DNA of 64,000 bases, from contig NZ_AP023441.1 in the NCBI RefSeq assembly GCF_019976755.1, positions 930,001 through 994,000 on the forward strand, in the 5' to 3' direction. Shown in pieces: positions 26,816-35,160 of this stretch; positions within the stretch are counted from its first letter, which is position 1; every line of letters begins with the position of its first letter. The notes under the pieces are model-generated. The model worked only from the letters and a program-made list of their open reading frames with translations, had not been told where the DNA came from and did no database searches. This stretch comes from Nostoc sp. MS1. Lineage in GTDB: Bacteria; Cyanobacteriota; Cyanobacteriia; Cyanobacteriales; Nostocaceae. A program made the translations under genes and the position numbers.

Positions 26816-27416
26816 TACGTAGGGCTGGCTGAATAAGGGCGAAAGATAGCAGAATGAAGAGTTTCAGGGTCAGGAAAGAAAAATAAGGTGAAAAGAAAAA
26901 GGGTAAGATAAGTAAAAATCCTTGTAGCAAGTTGCGTTAAAATGTATCGAAGAGCGCAAAAGCAAGAAAAAGCAGCAGAAAACTTTGAACTACCCTTTGG
27001 GGGAAAACTAGCGTCAGATAACCGATGGGTAATCATGGCGAACATGATACCTTGGTCAAAATTTGAAGCAGAGTACGCAGAAATATTTTCAGCAAGAATG
27101 GGAGCGCCAGCCAAAACATTTAGAATGGCGTTGGGAGCATTAATAATTAAAGAAAAATTAGGAATAAGTGACAGAGAGACAGTAGAACAAATTCGGGAGA
27201 ACCCGTATCTGCAATACATCTTTCTACTCTGCTATTACGGCTTTTTTGTGTATTTTTTTGCCTATTTTTCAAAACTGAGTCTTTTTTTACTTCTTCTATT
27301 ATCGAAACTGATATTTCATTAAACCTTAAACAACAAAAACTTATCTTTTTTCTGGACTGACTACTTAATCAATTTTTCTCTTCCTTTGAAATGACTTTTT
27401 CAGCAAGCCCTACGTA
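26816..27416. mobile_element. Internally deleted insertion sequence with intact terminal inverted repeats
   Basis: The left end TACGTAGGGCTGGCTGAATA (26816 onwards) matches the reverse complement of the right end (TACGTAGGGCTTGCTGAAAA, ending 27416) at 18 of 20 bases. About 600 bp lie between, enough for only the first 90 codons of a transposase. It looks like a non-autonomous deletion derivative of an IS5/IS1182-like element. A 14-bp direct repeat AAAAATATAAAGAT lies just outside each end (26799-26812 and 27422-27435). Confidence 0.8.
26942..27322 (+). pseudogene. Truncated IS transposase (N-terminal part only)
   Basis: Residues 1-92 (to 27217) read as a transposase N-terminus with the DUF772-like stretch TFRMALGALIIKEKLGISD and RETVEQIRENPYLQY. 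After that the frame runs into unrelated hydrophobic codons to 27322. The catalytic DDE domain is missing. An antisense open frame over it (26665-27219) is not supported as a gene. Confidence 0.85.
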
Positions 27417-27519
27417 GATGGAAAAATATAAAGATTACATGAATAGAATGCCTAAAAAAAAGCAAATCCTGTTAAGAACAGTCAAATAACATTAAACATT
27501 CTTTCTTTCTACGCCCTAC

Positions 27520-28335
27520 CTAATTACTCAATTCATCCATAGCTAATTTAGTAATTTGTTGAATAGCAATTAAATCTGGCGGTGGTGTTTCGCTTTCCAT
27601 TTTTAACCATAATAGGTATTCGACGTTTCCAGCCGGGCCAGTAATTGGCGACCAAGTTAAACCCTTGTATTTCCAGCCTAATTCCTCAGCCACCAGCCAA
27701 ACTTGAAAAATAGCATCAGCTTGGTCGCGGGGATCGCGCACAACACCCTTTTTCCCCACACGAGATTTACCCACTTCAAACTGTGGCTTAACTAATAACA
27801 CAGCTTCACGCGGAGATTGAGTTAGTCGCCACACAGCAGGCAAAATCTTGGTTAAGGAAATAAACGAAACATCCACCACCGCCAAATCTGGAACAATATC
27901 CCCCTCACCAAATAAATCCCCAGGTTGCAGTTGCCGTAAATTGGTACGTTCGCGCAAAACAACCTGGGGATTATTTCGTAAACCCCAATCAGTTTGTCCA
28001 TAGCCAACATCAATTCCGTAAACTAATTTAGCGCCAGCTTGCAGTAGACAGTCAGTAAAACCGCCTGTAGAAATTCCCCCATCTAAGCAAATCCTGCCAG
28101 TGACGGGGATGGCGAATGATTCTAAAGCTTTAGCAAGTTTTTCACCACCACGGGAAACAAAACGCGATCGCTCTTTAATTTTAATCTCAGCCGCGACATC
28201 AACCTCAGTCCCAGGCTTATCAATTAGCTGTGCATTAACAGTTACTTCCCCCGCCTGAATTAGCCTTTGTGCCAAAGCGCGAGAATTACATAAATTTAAC
28301 TCTACTAATAATATATCAAGTCGCTGCTTCACCAA
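27520..28335 (-). CDS. tlyA: TlyA-family rRNA (cytidine-2'-O)-methyltransferase / haemolysin-like protein
   Basis: 271 residues from TTG at 28335; GTG at 28332 is an alternative, and the open frame continues upstream only by chance. The N-terminal S4 domain (VKQRLDILLVELNLCNSRALAQRLIQ) binds RNA. The FtsJ-like Rossmann domain follows: CLDGGISTGGFTDCLLQ, VYGIDVGYGQ, VVDVSFISLTKILP. TlyA enzymes methylate 16S and 23S rRNA. The first 169 bp are duplicated at 29102-29270, with a toxin-antitoxin pair in between. Confidence 0.93.
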   Translation of the reverse strand: MVKQRLDILLVELNLCNSRALAQRLIQAGEVTVNAQLIDKPGTEVDVAAEIKIKERSRFVSRGGEKLAKALESFAIPVTGRICLDGGISTGGFTDCLLQAGAKLVYGIDVGYGQTDWGLRNNPQVVLRERTNLRQLQPGDLFGEGDIVPDLAVVDVSFISLTKILPAVWRLTQSPREAVLLVKPQFEVGKSRVGKKGVVRDPRDQADAIFQVWLVAEELGWKYKGLTWSPITGPAGNVEYLLWLKMESETPPPDLIAIQQITKLAMDELSN

Positions 28336-28425
28336 TGAATTTAATACTCCTGTGATTTGGTCACTACTGGGAATGTACAAATATTTATATAATGGTCTTA
28401 TATAAGGCTGATAAAAACTACAGCT

Positions 28426-28770
28426 ATGACAGATATATTGCAACAAATCGCTGCCCAACTTGATGCTTATAGCAATTTAGAAGCCTTGAAAGCAGCTTTT
28501 CAAGAATGGATTAACACATCAGACGGCAATTTGGATGCTTTAAAAAAAGCTTTAGAGGCTCATTTTAATGAGAATTACGACCTCAACAGCAACGACTTAC
28601 AACAACTTCAAGAGCAAAATTTAACTTTTACTAGCGATGACGCAACCAAAGAAGAAGATATGCGTCGATTGCAGCGATACAAAGAGACAGGTTATGGTAT
28701 CTCCCATGACGAAGTAGCTGCATGGTTAGCCAGTGTGGGAACAGATCATGAACCGCCATGTCCAAGGTAA
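28426..28770 (+). CDS. Antitoxin of a ParE/RelE-type module
   Basis: 114 residues. The C-terminal RLQRYKETGYGISHDEVAAWLASVGT segment resembles antitoxins whose operons continue with a ParE-like toxin; they end with a CPR/CPK tail as here (PPCPR). The N-terminal 80 residues are acidic and helical and may be a longer than usual leader. The toxin ATG overlaps the last 13 bases. The module lies between two copies of the tlyA 5' end. Confidence 0.7.
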   Translation: MTDILQQIAAQLDAYSNLEALKAAFQEWINTSDGNLDALKKALEAHFNENYDLNSNDLQQLQEQNLTFTSDDATKEEDMRRLQRYKETGYGISHDEVAAWLASVGTDHEPPCPR

Positions 28771-29048
28771 TTTGGCTACCAGAAGCACTTACTGACCTTG
28801 TACGGCTGTTCGATTTTTTGAAATTGAAAAATGAAAACACTGCTTTTCAAGCTGCACAAGTCATTCGAGAAGCAGGTTTTAGCCTAGCTGATAATCCCTA
28901 CAAAGGAACTGTTTTGGAAGATGGTTCAGGACGACGCAAGCTAGTAGTTCCATTTGGCAAATACGGTTATGTAATTCACTACTATCTTGAAGACGAAACC
29001 GTTCTAATTTTGCGTGTTTATCATGGTCGAGAAAATCGTCCATTTTAG
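28758..29048 (+). CDS. ParE/RelE-family toxin
   Basis: 96 residues, intact. SKVIWLPEALTDLVRLFDFL, then NPYKGTVLED, RKLVVPFGKYGYVIHYYLED and the end VYHGRENRPF are typical of ParE toxins. It would act on gyrase or on mRNA at the ribosome, depending on subgroup; the subgroup is not clear. Overlap with the antitoxin shows coupling. Confidence 0.85.
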   Translation: MSKVIWLPEALTDLVRLFDFLKLKNENTAFQAAQVIREAGFSLADNPYKGTVLEDGSGRRKLVVPFGKYGYVIHYYLEDETVLILRVYHGRENRPF

Positions 29049-29101
29049 ATTTTGCGTCTTGGCTGTGTTCAGAGGCGCGTAGGCGTAAGCCAGTCGTAGA
29101 C

Positions 29102-29270
29102 ATCGCTCCTTAATTTTAATCTCAGCCGCGACATCAACCTCAGTCCCAGGCTTATCAATCACCTGTTGATTAACAGTTACTTCTCCCGCCTGAATTAGCC
29201 TCTGTGCCAAAGCGCGAGAATTACATAAATTTAACTCTACCAATAATGTATCGAGTCGCTGCTTAACCAA
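29102..29270 (-). pseudogene. Duplicated 5' fragment of tlyA
   Basis: 169 bp align without gaps to 28167-28335, with 11 mismatches by hand count (about 93% identity). It encodes the S4 domain start (VKQRLDTLLVELNLCNSR) from TTG at 29270 and then runs into foreign DNA at 29101, where a GC-rich dispersed repeat (GGCGCGTAGGCGTAAGCC) begins. Confidence 0.9.
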
Positions 29271-29310
29271 GTCTTACCGTCCACAAGCATTATTGAAATA
29301 CTATATCTCC

Positions 29311-32300
29311 TCAATGTCCCTCATCTTCCACAGCCCCCAACGCTTTCAAACTTAATATCTCTGCCTGGGTCAACCCCTTCACACCGTTAATCTTCAACCC
29401 TGCATATAACTGATGGCTAAAAGTAGCAATACAATCCCCAGTCCGCACATCCCACAGTTTGACTGTTTCATCATCACTACTACTAGCCAAAGTCAGACCA
29501 TCCCCATTCCAAGCTACTGACCTAACCAAATCATTATGACCAGCCAGAGTCAGGCGACAATTCCCAGTCTGCACATCCCACAGTTTGACTGTTTTATCAC
29601 GACTACTACTAGCAAGGGTCAGACCATCTCCACTCCAGGCTACTGAGTTAACCCAATCATTATGACCAGCCAGAGTCAGGAGACAATCCCCAGTCTGCAC
29701 ATCCCACAGTTTCACCATTTTATCCATACCCCCACTAGCAAGAGTCAGACCATCCCCACTCCAGGCTACTGAGTTAACCCAATCATTATGACCAGCCAGA
29801 GTCAGGAGACAATCCCCAGTCTGCACATCCCACAGTTTCACCATTTTATCAATACTCCCACTAGCCAAAGTTAGACCATCTCCACTCCAGGTTACTGAGA
29901 ACACCCATTCATGATGATCAGCCAGAGTCAGGAGACAATTCCCAGTCTGCACATCCCACAGTTTCACCGTTTCATCAATACTCCCACTAGCCAAAGTTAG
30001 ACCATCTCCACTCCAGGCTACTGACAAAACCGAACCTTTATGACCACCCAGAGTTAGACGACAATTCCCAGTCTGCACATCCCACAGTTTGACTGTTTTA
30101 TCACCACTACCACTAGCCAAAGTCAGACCACTCCCACTCCAGGCTACTGACCTAACCCAATTGCCATGACCAGCCAGAGTTAGACGACAATTCCCAGTCT
30201 GCACATCCCATAGTTTGACTGTTTTATCACCACTACCACTAGCCAAAGTCAGACCATCCCCACTCCAGGCTACTGACAAAACAGAACCATTATGACCACC
30301 CAGAGTTAGACGACAATCCCCAGTCTGCACATCCCACAGTTTCACTGTTTTATCATCACTACCACTAGCCAAAGTCAGACCATCCCCACCCCAGGCTACT
30401 GAGTTAACAGGACTGTCATGACCAGCTAGAGTTAAGTGACAATCTCCAGTCTGCACATCCCACAGTTTGACTGTCTCATCATCACTACCACTAGCCAAAG
30501 TCAGACCGTCCCCACTCCATGCTACTGACAAAACAGAACCATTATGACCAGCTAGAGTTAAGTGACAATCTCCAGTCTGCACATCCCACAGTTTGACTGT
30601 CTCATCATCACTACCACTAGCCAAAGTCAGACCATCTCCACTCCATGCTACTGACAAAACAGAACCATTATGACCAGCTAGAGTTAAGTGACAATCTCCA
30701 GTCTGCACATCCCACAGTTTCACTGTCTCATCACCACTACCGCTAGCCAAAGTCAGACCATCCCCACTCCAGGCTACTGAGTTAACACGACTGTCATGAC
30801 CAGCCAGAGTCAGGAGACAATCCCCAGTCTGCACATCCCACAGTTTCACTGTCTCATCACCACTACCGCTAGCCAAAGTCAGACCATCCCCACTCCAGGC
30901 TACTGAGTTAACACGACTGTCATGACCAGCCAGAGTCAGGAGACAATCCCCAGCCTGCACATCCCACAGTTTCACTGTCTCATCATCACTACCACTAGCC
31001 AAAGTCAGACCATCCCCACTCCAGGCTACTGAGTTAACCCCACTGCTATGACCTATTAACGTTAACAACTCCTTACCACTGTTGGCATTCCACAACCTTA
31101 CCCTGCCATCTTCCTCACCTGTCGCCAACAATTTCCCATCAAGACTAAAAGCAACTGTACAAACAGTGGTCAACACCCTAGCAAAAACCGAATCCTGTAA
31201 ATCTGCCCTAGTCAAGTCAACACTATGTAGACTTGCCTGACTAAAATCTACACTTGGAAGCACCGTCTGACTCAAATCCTGTTTTTCTAGTGCAAAACGA
31301 TTACCTTTAATTAGTAACTGTACCGCATTACTACCACAGTAACCAACTTCTGTTTCAGTTTTGCCTTTAGTTCCTTTAACTACCTCTAACAAACGTTCAT
31401 TAGCTGATGCAGACAACATCGGACACATCAAATCCAACACTGCTTTTGCTAACAGGGTTTTACCAAAAGTCTGAGTTAAATCAACCTCACTTATCCCCTG
31501 GTCATAGGGTATAACATCAACAATTTCTCGAAAATCATCAGCTAAAATCCCCAATTCCCTAGCAAATTTATAAGCAACAAAAAACTCTAGCAAAGACCGA
31601 TGAGCCGGATAATAATCACCATCTGCATTACGAATTAACATGGTTTGCCCCATCATGTCATAATGCCAATGGTCTAAATCTTTTTGTTCCTGTACTTCTT
31701 GACCGAAACAACGCCGAATGCGGTCTGGAAACTCCTTATAATTGAGAGTCATCGTCTCAGTAGACAGCATTTCCCAAGATAATTCACACAGAAAATATAA
31801 CTTCTGTGCCATTGTGGTAAAAGTGCGTACAGATTTAATATCCCGTTCCATCTTGTGACGCACTGCATAAAGATAAACACGGGAAATATCTACAGGTTTT
31901 CCCGCTTCAATCTCCGGTAAAGCCTCAATAATTAAATCAATCATCACCGGACGACGCGCCAAATCTAATAATTGTTGATTGTGAGTAATATATTCGACAA
32001 TTTCCGGTTTAGCTTTAAAACTAATAATTTGCCTAATTTGCTCATCGTCCAACTTCTCTAATTCCAAAACTTCAAACTGCGGTGGTTCTCCCGTTAAATT
32101 AGCAGTAGAAGCTTTTAACTCAGCATTTAATAACCTGCGTCCCTCCAAAGCTTCAGGGAAATGTTCTGTGCGACAGGTTAAAATCGCCTTTGCACCAGGA
32201 ACAACCACCTTAGCAAGCCGCCAAAAATTATTGATCATCTCTTGACGATCTATTCGCGCGGCCATTTCGTCAAAGCCATCAAAAATTAATAATAATTTAC

Positions 32301-33645
32301 CCATACGGTTTAGCTGTTCAAAAACCGAATAATTTGCTAAACCAATTTGATGTTTGCGGAAAAAGAACTCAGAAAAGAGAGATTCAATTGTCACCGCTTT
32401 TGCATAATCCCGCAAAGGAACCACTACAGGAATACGCGGTAAAGGTGAACCCTCTTGTTTTGCTTGTCGATATTTTTTCAAAGCCTCCCAAGCGTAATGA
32501 AAAGCAAACCAAGTTTTACCAGTACCAAATTCCCCTAAAATTGATAAATGTTCCTTCACTGGATCAGCCAACCAGTTATTAACATAGCGGTCAATCCAAC
32601 CATCTTCTCTACCATAGTGGCTAATGCCAATGCGCCCCTTCGTGGCTAAATCAACTTCCTCCTTAATACAAGCCAACGGCACATAATATTTATCAATTTC
32701 CTTTTCTATTACCTGTTGTTCCAACCATTCAAAATAACCAGTAAAATCAGCATCAGCCTCAATTAATTCATCTAACGTATAACAATAAACACCTGAGTCC
32801 TTAAATTTTTCACATTCCTTTCTAGCCAACTTACTGACTCTCCGAGGTGCAACCACCCACCCTTCATCAGTTTTGTACTTTTCTATCCCTTCCTTAACAG
32901 CATTCACATCATTAATATTTGCTTCTCCCTCAACTCCCCGAATCAAAATCCGGTCATAACCACGGCGTTTAGGGATATTAATAATCCATTCAAAATATTC
33001 AGCTTCTAAAACTTCAGGCTGTTCAAATTTATAACCAAGCGAATTAAACCAATCCCGCAAACTTCTAGCTAATTCTGTTTCTCTCGCTACTGGTGACGGT
33101 GGTAATAATTGCTGAGAACTTTGTAATAACTGGTTAACTTGTTCTTGAACGGCTGCTAAATTAAGGTGGCTTACCTGTTCCCGAATTTGATTTAAAGTAC
33201 GTTGTAAACTATCGAGTTTATGGTCTTGTAAAATTTCTGTTGGTGTTCTAGCTCGTTTAGTAATTTCAATAAATAAACTAGCAAATTCAGCTAATTCCTG
33301 ACGACAATCGATTTTCTGCCGTTTAATTTCATCACCAATAGCAAAACTCTCAATACAATTATCTAACTTTTTAAAATCAAAATTTTTATTTTGACTAAAT
33401 GCCTTTTCAAACTCACTTTGAATCTCAGGTTCCCTGAATAACTCTAAAATAACCTTGGGTTTTCCAATCCCATATTCAATTAAAGTATAAACATAAACAC
33501 CCTCAAAATCATTTGATGGGTCATCAGGCTTGAGGTTAAATTTTTGCAAAACTTGTAATACTTTTTCATTGTGCCAGAGCTTATCTTGCACATTCTCAAC
33601 ACCCTGACCAACTAATGCACTAATAATGTCATCAATGATAAACAT
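29311..33645 (-). CDS. NACHT NTPase with nuclease-like N-terminal region, pentapeptide stretch and 14 WD40 repeats (NLR-like)
   Basis: 1444 residues from ATG at 33645; an upstream TTG (33657) is less likely. The order is: unknown N-terminal helical region (1-140), coiled coil (about 146-176), a segment with weak PD-(D/E)XK-like features (182-326; YFEWIINIP, YDRILIRGVEGE), NACHT domain with Walker A GEFGTGKT (371-378) and Walker B LLLIFDGFDEMA (451-462), helical arm, a short pentapeptide stretch (DLSQ, DFSQASL, DLTRADL), and 14 WD40 units to the end. Fourteen units fit two seven-bladed propellers. In the family, repeats sense a ligand, NACHT oligomerises and the N-terminus is the effector; phage defence or non-self recognition is inferred. 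Confidence 0.85.
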   Translation of the reverse strand: MFIIDDIISALVGQGVENVQDKLWHNEKVLQVLQKFNLKPDDPSNDFEGVYVYTLIEYGIGKPKVILELFREPEIQSEFEKAFSQNKNFDFKKLDNCIESFAIGDEIKRQKIDCRQELAEFASLFIEITKRARTPTEILQDHKLDSLQRTLNQIREQVSHLNLAAVQEQVNQLLQSSQQLLPPSPVARETELARSLRDWFNSLGYKFEQPEVLEAEYFEWIINIPKRRGYDRILIRGVEGEANINDVNAVKEGIEKYKTDEGWVVAPRRVSKLARKECEKFKDSGVYCYTLDELIEADADFTGYFEWLEQQVIEKEIDKYYVPLACIKEEVDLATKGRIGISHYGREDGWIDRYVNNWLADPVKEHLSILGEFGTGKTWFAFHYAWEALKKYRQAKQEGSPLPRIPVVVPLRDYAKAVTIESLFSEFFFRKHQIGLANYSVFEQLNRMGKLLLIFDGFDEMAARIDRQEMINNFWRLAKVVVPGAKAILTCRTEHFPEALEGRRLLNAELKASTANLTGEPPQFEVLELEKLDDEQIRQIISFKAKPEIVEYITHNQQLLDLARRPVMIDLIIEALPEIEAGKPVDISRVYLYAVRHKMERDIKSVRTFTTMAQKLYFLCELSWEMLSTETMTLNYKEFPDRIRRCFGQEVQEQKDLDHWHYDMMGQTMLIRNADGDYYPAHRSLLEFFVAYKFARELGILADDFREIVDVIPYDQGISEVDLTQTFGKTLLAKAVLDLMCPMLSASANERLLEVVKGTKGKTETEVGYCGSNAVQLLIKGNRFALEKQDLSQTVLPSVDFSQASLHSVDLTRADLQDSVFARVLTTVCTVAFSLDGKLLATGEEDGRVRLWNANSGKELLTLIGHSSGVNSVAWSGDGLTLASGSDDETVKLWDVQAGDCLLTLAGHDSRVNSVAWSGDGLTLASGSGDETVKLWDVQTGDCLLTLAGHDSRVNSVAWSGDGLTLASGSGDETVKLWDVQTGDCHLTLAGHNGSVLSVAWSGDGLTLASGSDDETVKLWDVQTGDCHLTLAGHNGSVLSVAWSGDGLTLASGSDDETVKLWDVQTGDCHLTLAGHDSPVNSVAWGGDGLTLASGSDDKTVKLWDVQTGDCRLTLGGHNGSVLSVAWSGDGLTLASGSGDKTVKLWDVQTGNCRLTLAGHGNWVRSVAWSGSGLTLASGSGDKTVKLWDVQTGNCRLTLGGHKGSVLSVAWSGDGLTLASGSIDETVKLWDVQTGNCLLTLADHHEWVFSVTWSGDGLTLASGSIDKMVKLWDVQTGDCLLTLAGHNDWVNSVAWSGDGLTLASGGMDKMVKLWDVQTGDCLLTLAGHNDWVNSVAWSGDGLTLASSSRDKTVKLWDVQTGNCRLTLAGHNDLVRSVAWNGDGLTLASSSDDETVKLWDVRTGDCIATFSHQLYAGLKINGVKGLTQAEILSLKALGAVEDEGH
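29440..31180 (-). repeat. Array of near-identical 126-bp WD40-coding repeats
   Basis: About 13 of the 14 repeats share an almost unchanged frame at DNA level (for example CACATCCCACAGTTT and CCACTCCAGGCTACTGA recur in each unit). Differences are concentrated in the codons after GH (DSR, NGS, GNW, KGS, HEW, NDW, NDL) and in the residue before D in the SGSxD turn. The first unit is divergent. The pattern points to recent duplication or gene conversion. Confidence 0.92.
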
Positions 33646-34005
33646 ACGTTTTATCAATATTTAGTAATACAACCCCGATCATGAAATGGTTATAACCTAG
33701 TATTACTTAGAAAATCCACAAGAAACTGATAATTTATACAAATTCAAAGCCTCTCATCCCGTGGGGGAGAGGTTTGGAGAAGGGTCAAAATCTCCGTCAC
33801 AAAACGATAAATCATAACTTATGTATTTTTCTTTCTTCGTATGAAACAAACCTACTGCTTTTTAAGGAACATTTAAGATATTTAAAATATTTGATACATC
33901 ACCAAACACTTTTAAAACATCAAATAACATAGACTGCAAAGATTTTTTATGTTTAATTTATATTGAATCATGTAAATAAATGTTTACAGGTTATTATTAA
34001 TAATT

Positions 34006-34045
34006 AAAAAAAGTAAACGCACCTTGCCAATAAGGTCAAAGTGCG
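34006..34045 (-). terminator. Intrinsic terminator downstream of apcF
   Basis: On the minus strand, CGCAC and CCTT pair with AAGG and GTGCG, followed by TTTACTTTTTTT. It lies about 250 bases past the apcF stop, beyond a repeat block, and also bounds the NACHT gene's upstream region. Confidence 0.6.
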
Positions 34046-34124
34046 ATATCTGCAATATTCTTATTTTAAGAATCAACTAGACACAGAAAACTAGACAAAA
34101 AGCAGATTGTAATTCTTACCTTCT

Positions 34125-34275
34125 GCCTCTGGTTGGTGAATCTCGACTTCGCTCGATTACCGCGCAGTCGTTCTCTACGTTCGCGGAGCGTGTCGTAGAC
34201 AGAGGCTGCGCTAACGCCTTAGCGTCTCTGTTCTCTGCGAGAGGCTACACCAACGCGCAGCGTCCTGGAGGGAAA
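34125..34275. repeat. GC-rich dispersed repeat cluster
   Basis: Short inverted and direct words (GCGGAGCGTGTCGTAGAC, GAGGCTGCGCTAACGCC, TTAGCGTCTCTG, GAGAGGCTAC) fill the 3' side of apcF. They belong to the same family as those at 4669 and 29060. No coding sequence. Confidence 0.65.
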
Positions 34276-34290
34276 GAGAACCACTGCCTT

Positions 34291-34800
34291 TTACACATCT
34301 TGCTCGCTTAACTCGCGGGTGATGTGGTCAAAAGGTTCATCAACAAAAGCGGTGTTGGTAATACCTGCACCGACAACTTGAGACTTAACCAAATCCTTGA
34401 GAATTTGCACACCACGCACTGTAGGGCCAATGGGTACACCCAAAGAATTGTAGGTTTCCCGCAAGCCTTGTAGCACCCGCTCATCTAAAACATTGGTGTT
34501 ACCTGCAACCAACGCATAAGTAGCGTAGCGCAAGTAGTAGTCCATATCTCTTAAACAAGCTGCCAAACGACGAGTAGTATAGGCATTACCACCGGGACGA
34601 ATCAACTCTGGTAGTTCTTCAAACAACTTAGAGCCTGCTTGCTTGACAAGTGCTGCTGCATTAGAGTTAATTGCGGCGGCTGCTTGTACACGAGCAGTAC
34701 CACTATCAAAATATTCTTTGAGGGTATCGATCGCATTCCGGTCAAAATACCGACCAGCAACGTCATAATTCTTAATTAAGCTTGTTACCGCATCGCGCAT
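34291..34800 (-). CDS. apcF: Allophycocyanin beta-18 subunit ApcF, phycobilisome core
   Basis: 169 residues from ATG at 34800 (MRDAVTSLIKNYD), which has AGAAGGA directly upstream; an earlier ATG (34815) has no support and adds five residues. C82 in the RRLAACLRDMDYYLRY region binds phycocyanobilin, and the Asn before AYTTRR (N72) is the usual methylated residue. The divergent features from ApcB (ELSEQDV end, GGNAYTTRR context) and the place next to glnA point to ApcF. It sits in the phycobilisome core with the linker-chromophore protein ApcE. Confidence 0.9.
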   Translation of the reverse strand: MRDAVTSLIKNYDVAGRYFDRNAIDTLKEYFDSGTARVQAAAAINSNAAALVKQAGSKLFEELPELIRPGGNAYTTRRLAACLRDMDYYLRYATYALVAGNTNVLDERVLQGLRETYNSLGVPIGPTVRGVQILKDLVKSQVVGAGITNTAFVDEPFDHITRELSEQDV

Positions 34801-35020
34801 TCCTTCTTCTCCCAATCGTTGCTATCTATGATTTGATATTAATTTGGTTGCACTACGCACCAGTAATAAATTTTTGTGCTATTAAAAATAGATTCGGCAC
34901 AAAAACGATCTATCTGTTACTTATGGATTCTATGCCAAAGTTGACCCCTATGTGATTAACTTTCCCCTTTTGTGTAGATATCGAAAGAAAGGTTAATATT
35001 ACCTGTAATCCAGGCGTTCT

Positions 35021-35034
35021 GTAACAAAGGCTAC
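35021..35034 (+). promoter_or_regulatory. NtcA-binding site of glnA
   Basis: GTA ACAAAGGC TAC matches the NtcA consensus GTAN8TAC exactly. The -10 box TAGGAT (35058-35063) lies 23 bases further, the class II activator spacing. The transcript would start near 35070, about 90 bases before the glnA ATG. NtcA activates glnA under nitrogen limitation. Confidence 0.92.
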
Positions 35035-35057
35035 AAAAATAACTAATGTTTAGAATC

Positions 35058-35063
35058 TAGGAT
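35058..35063 (+). promoter_or_regulatory. -10 box of the NtcA-dependent glnA promoter
   Basis: TAGGAT fits TAN3T and is 23 bases from the end of the NtcA site. Confidence 0.85.
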
Positions 35064-35160
35064 ATTTCAGGTGTGTCATCAACTTTGTTCCAATCAGTAG
35101 GGTTTAGATGCTTTGGCGATTCTGGTTTGAATTTAAGAAATTGGCAGAGAAGGAGTAAAA

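Noticed and set aside
26665..27219. 184-residue open frame on the minus strand
   Set aside because: It runs antisense to the transposase remnant and its composition (Phe/Leu-rich) is that of a shadow frame; no domain is visible.
29004..29270. 88-residue minus-strand frame as a real small protein
   Set aside because: Its first 56 residues are the duplicated tlyA start and the remainder is antisense to the toxin gene; treated as a fragment.
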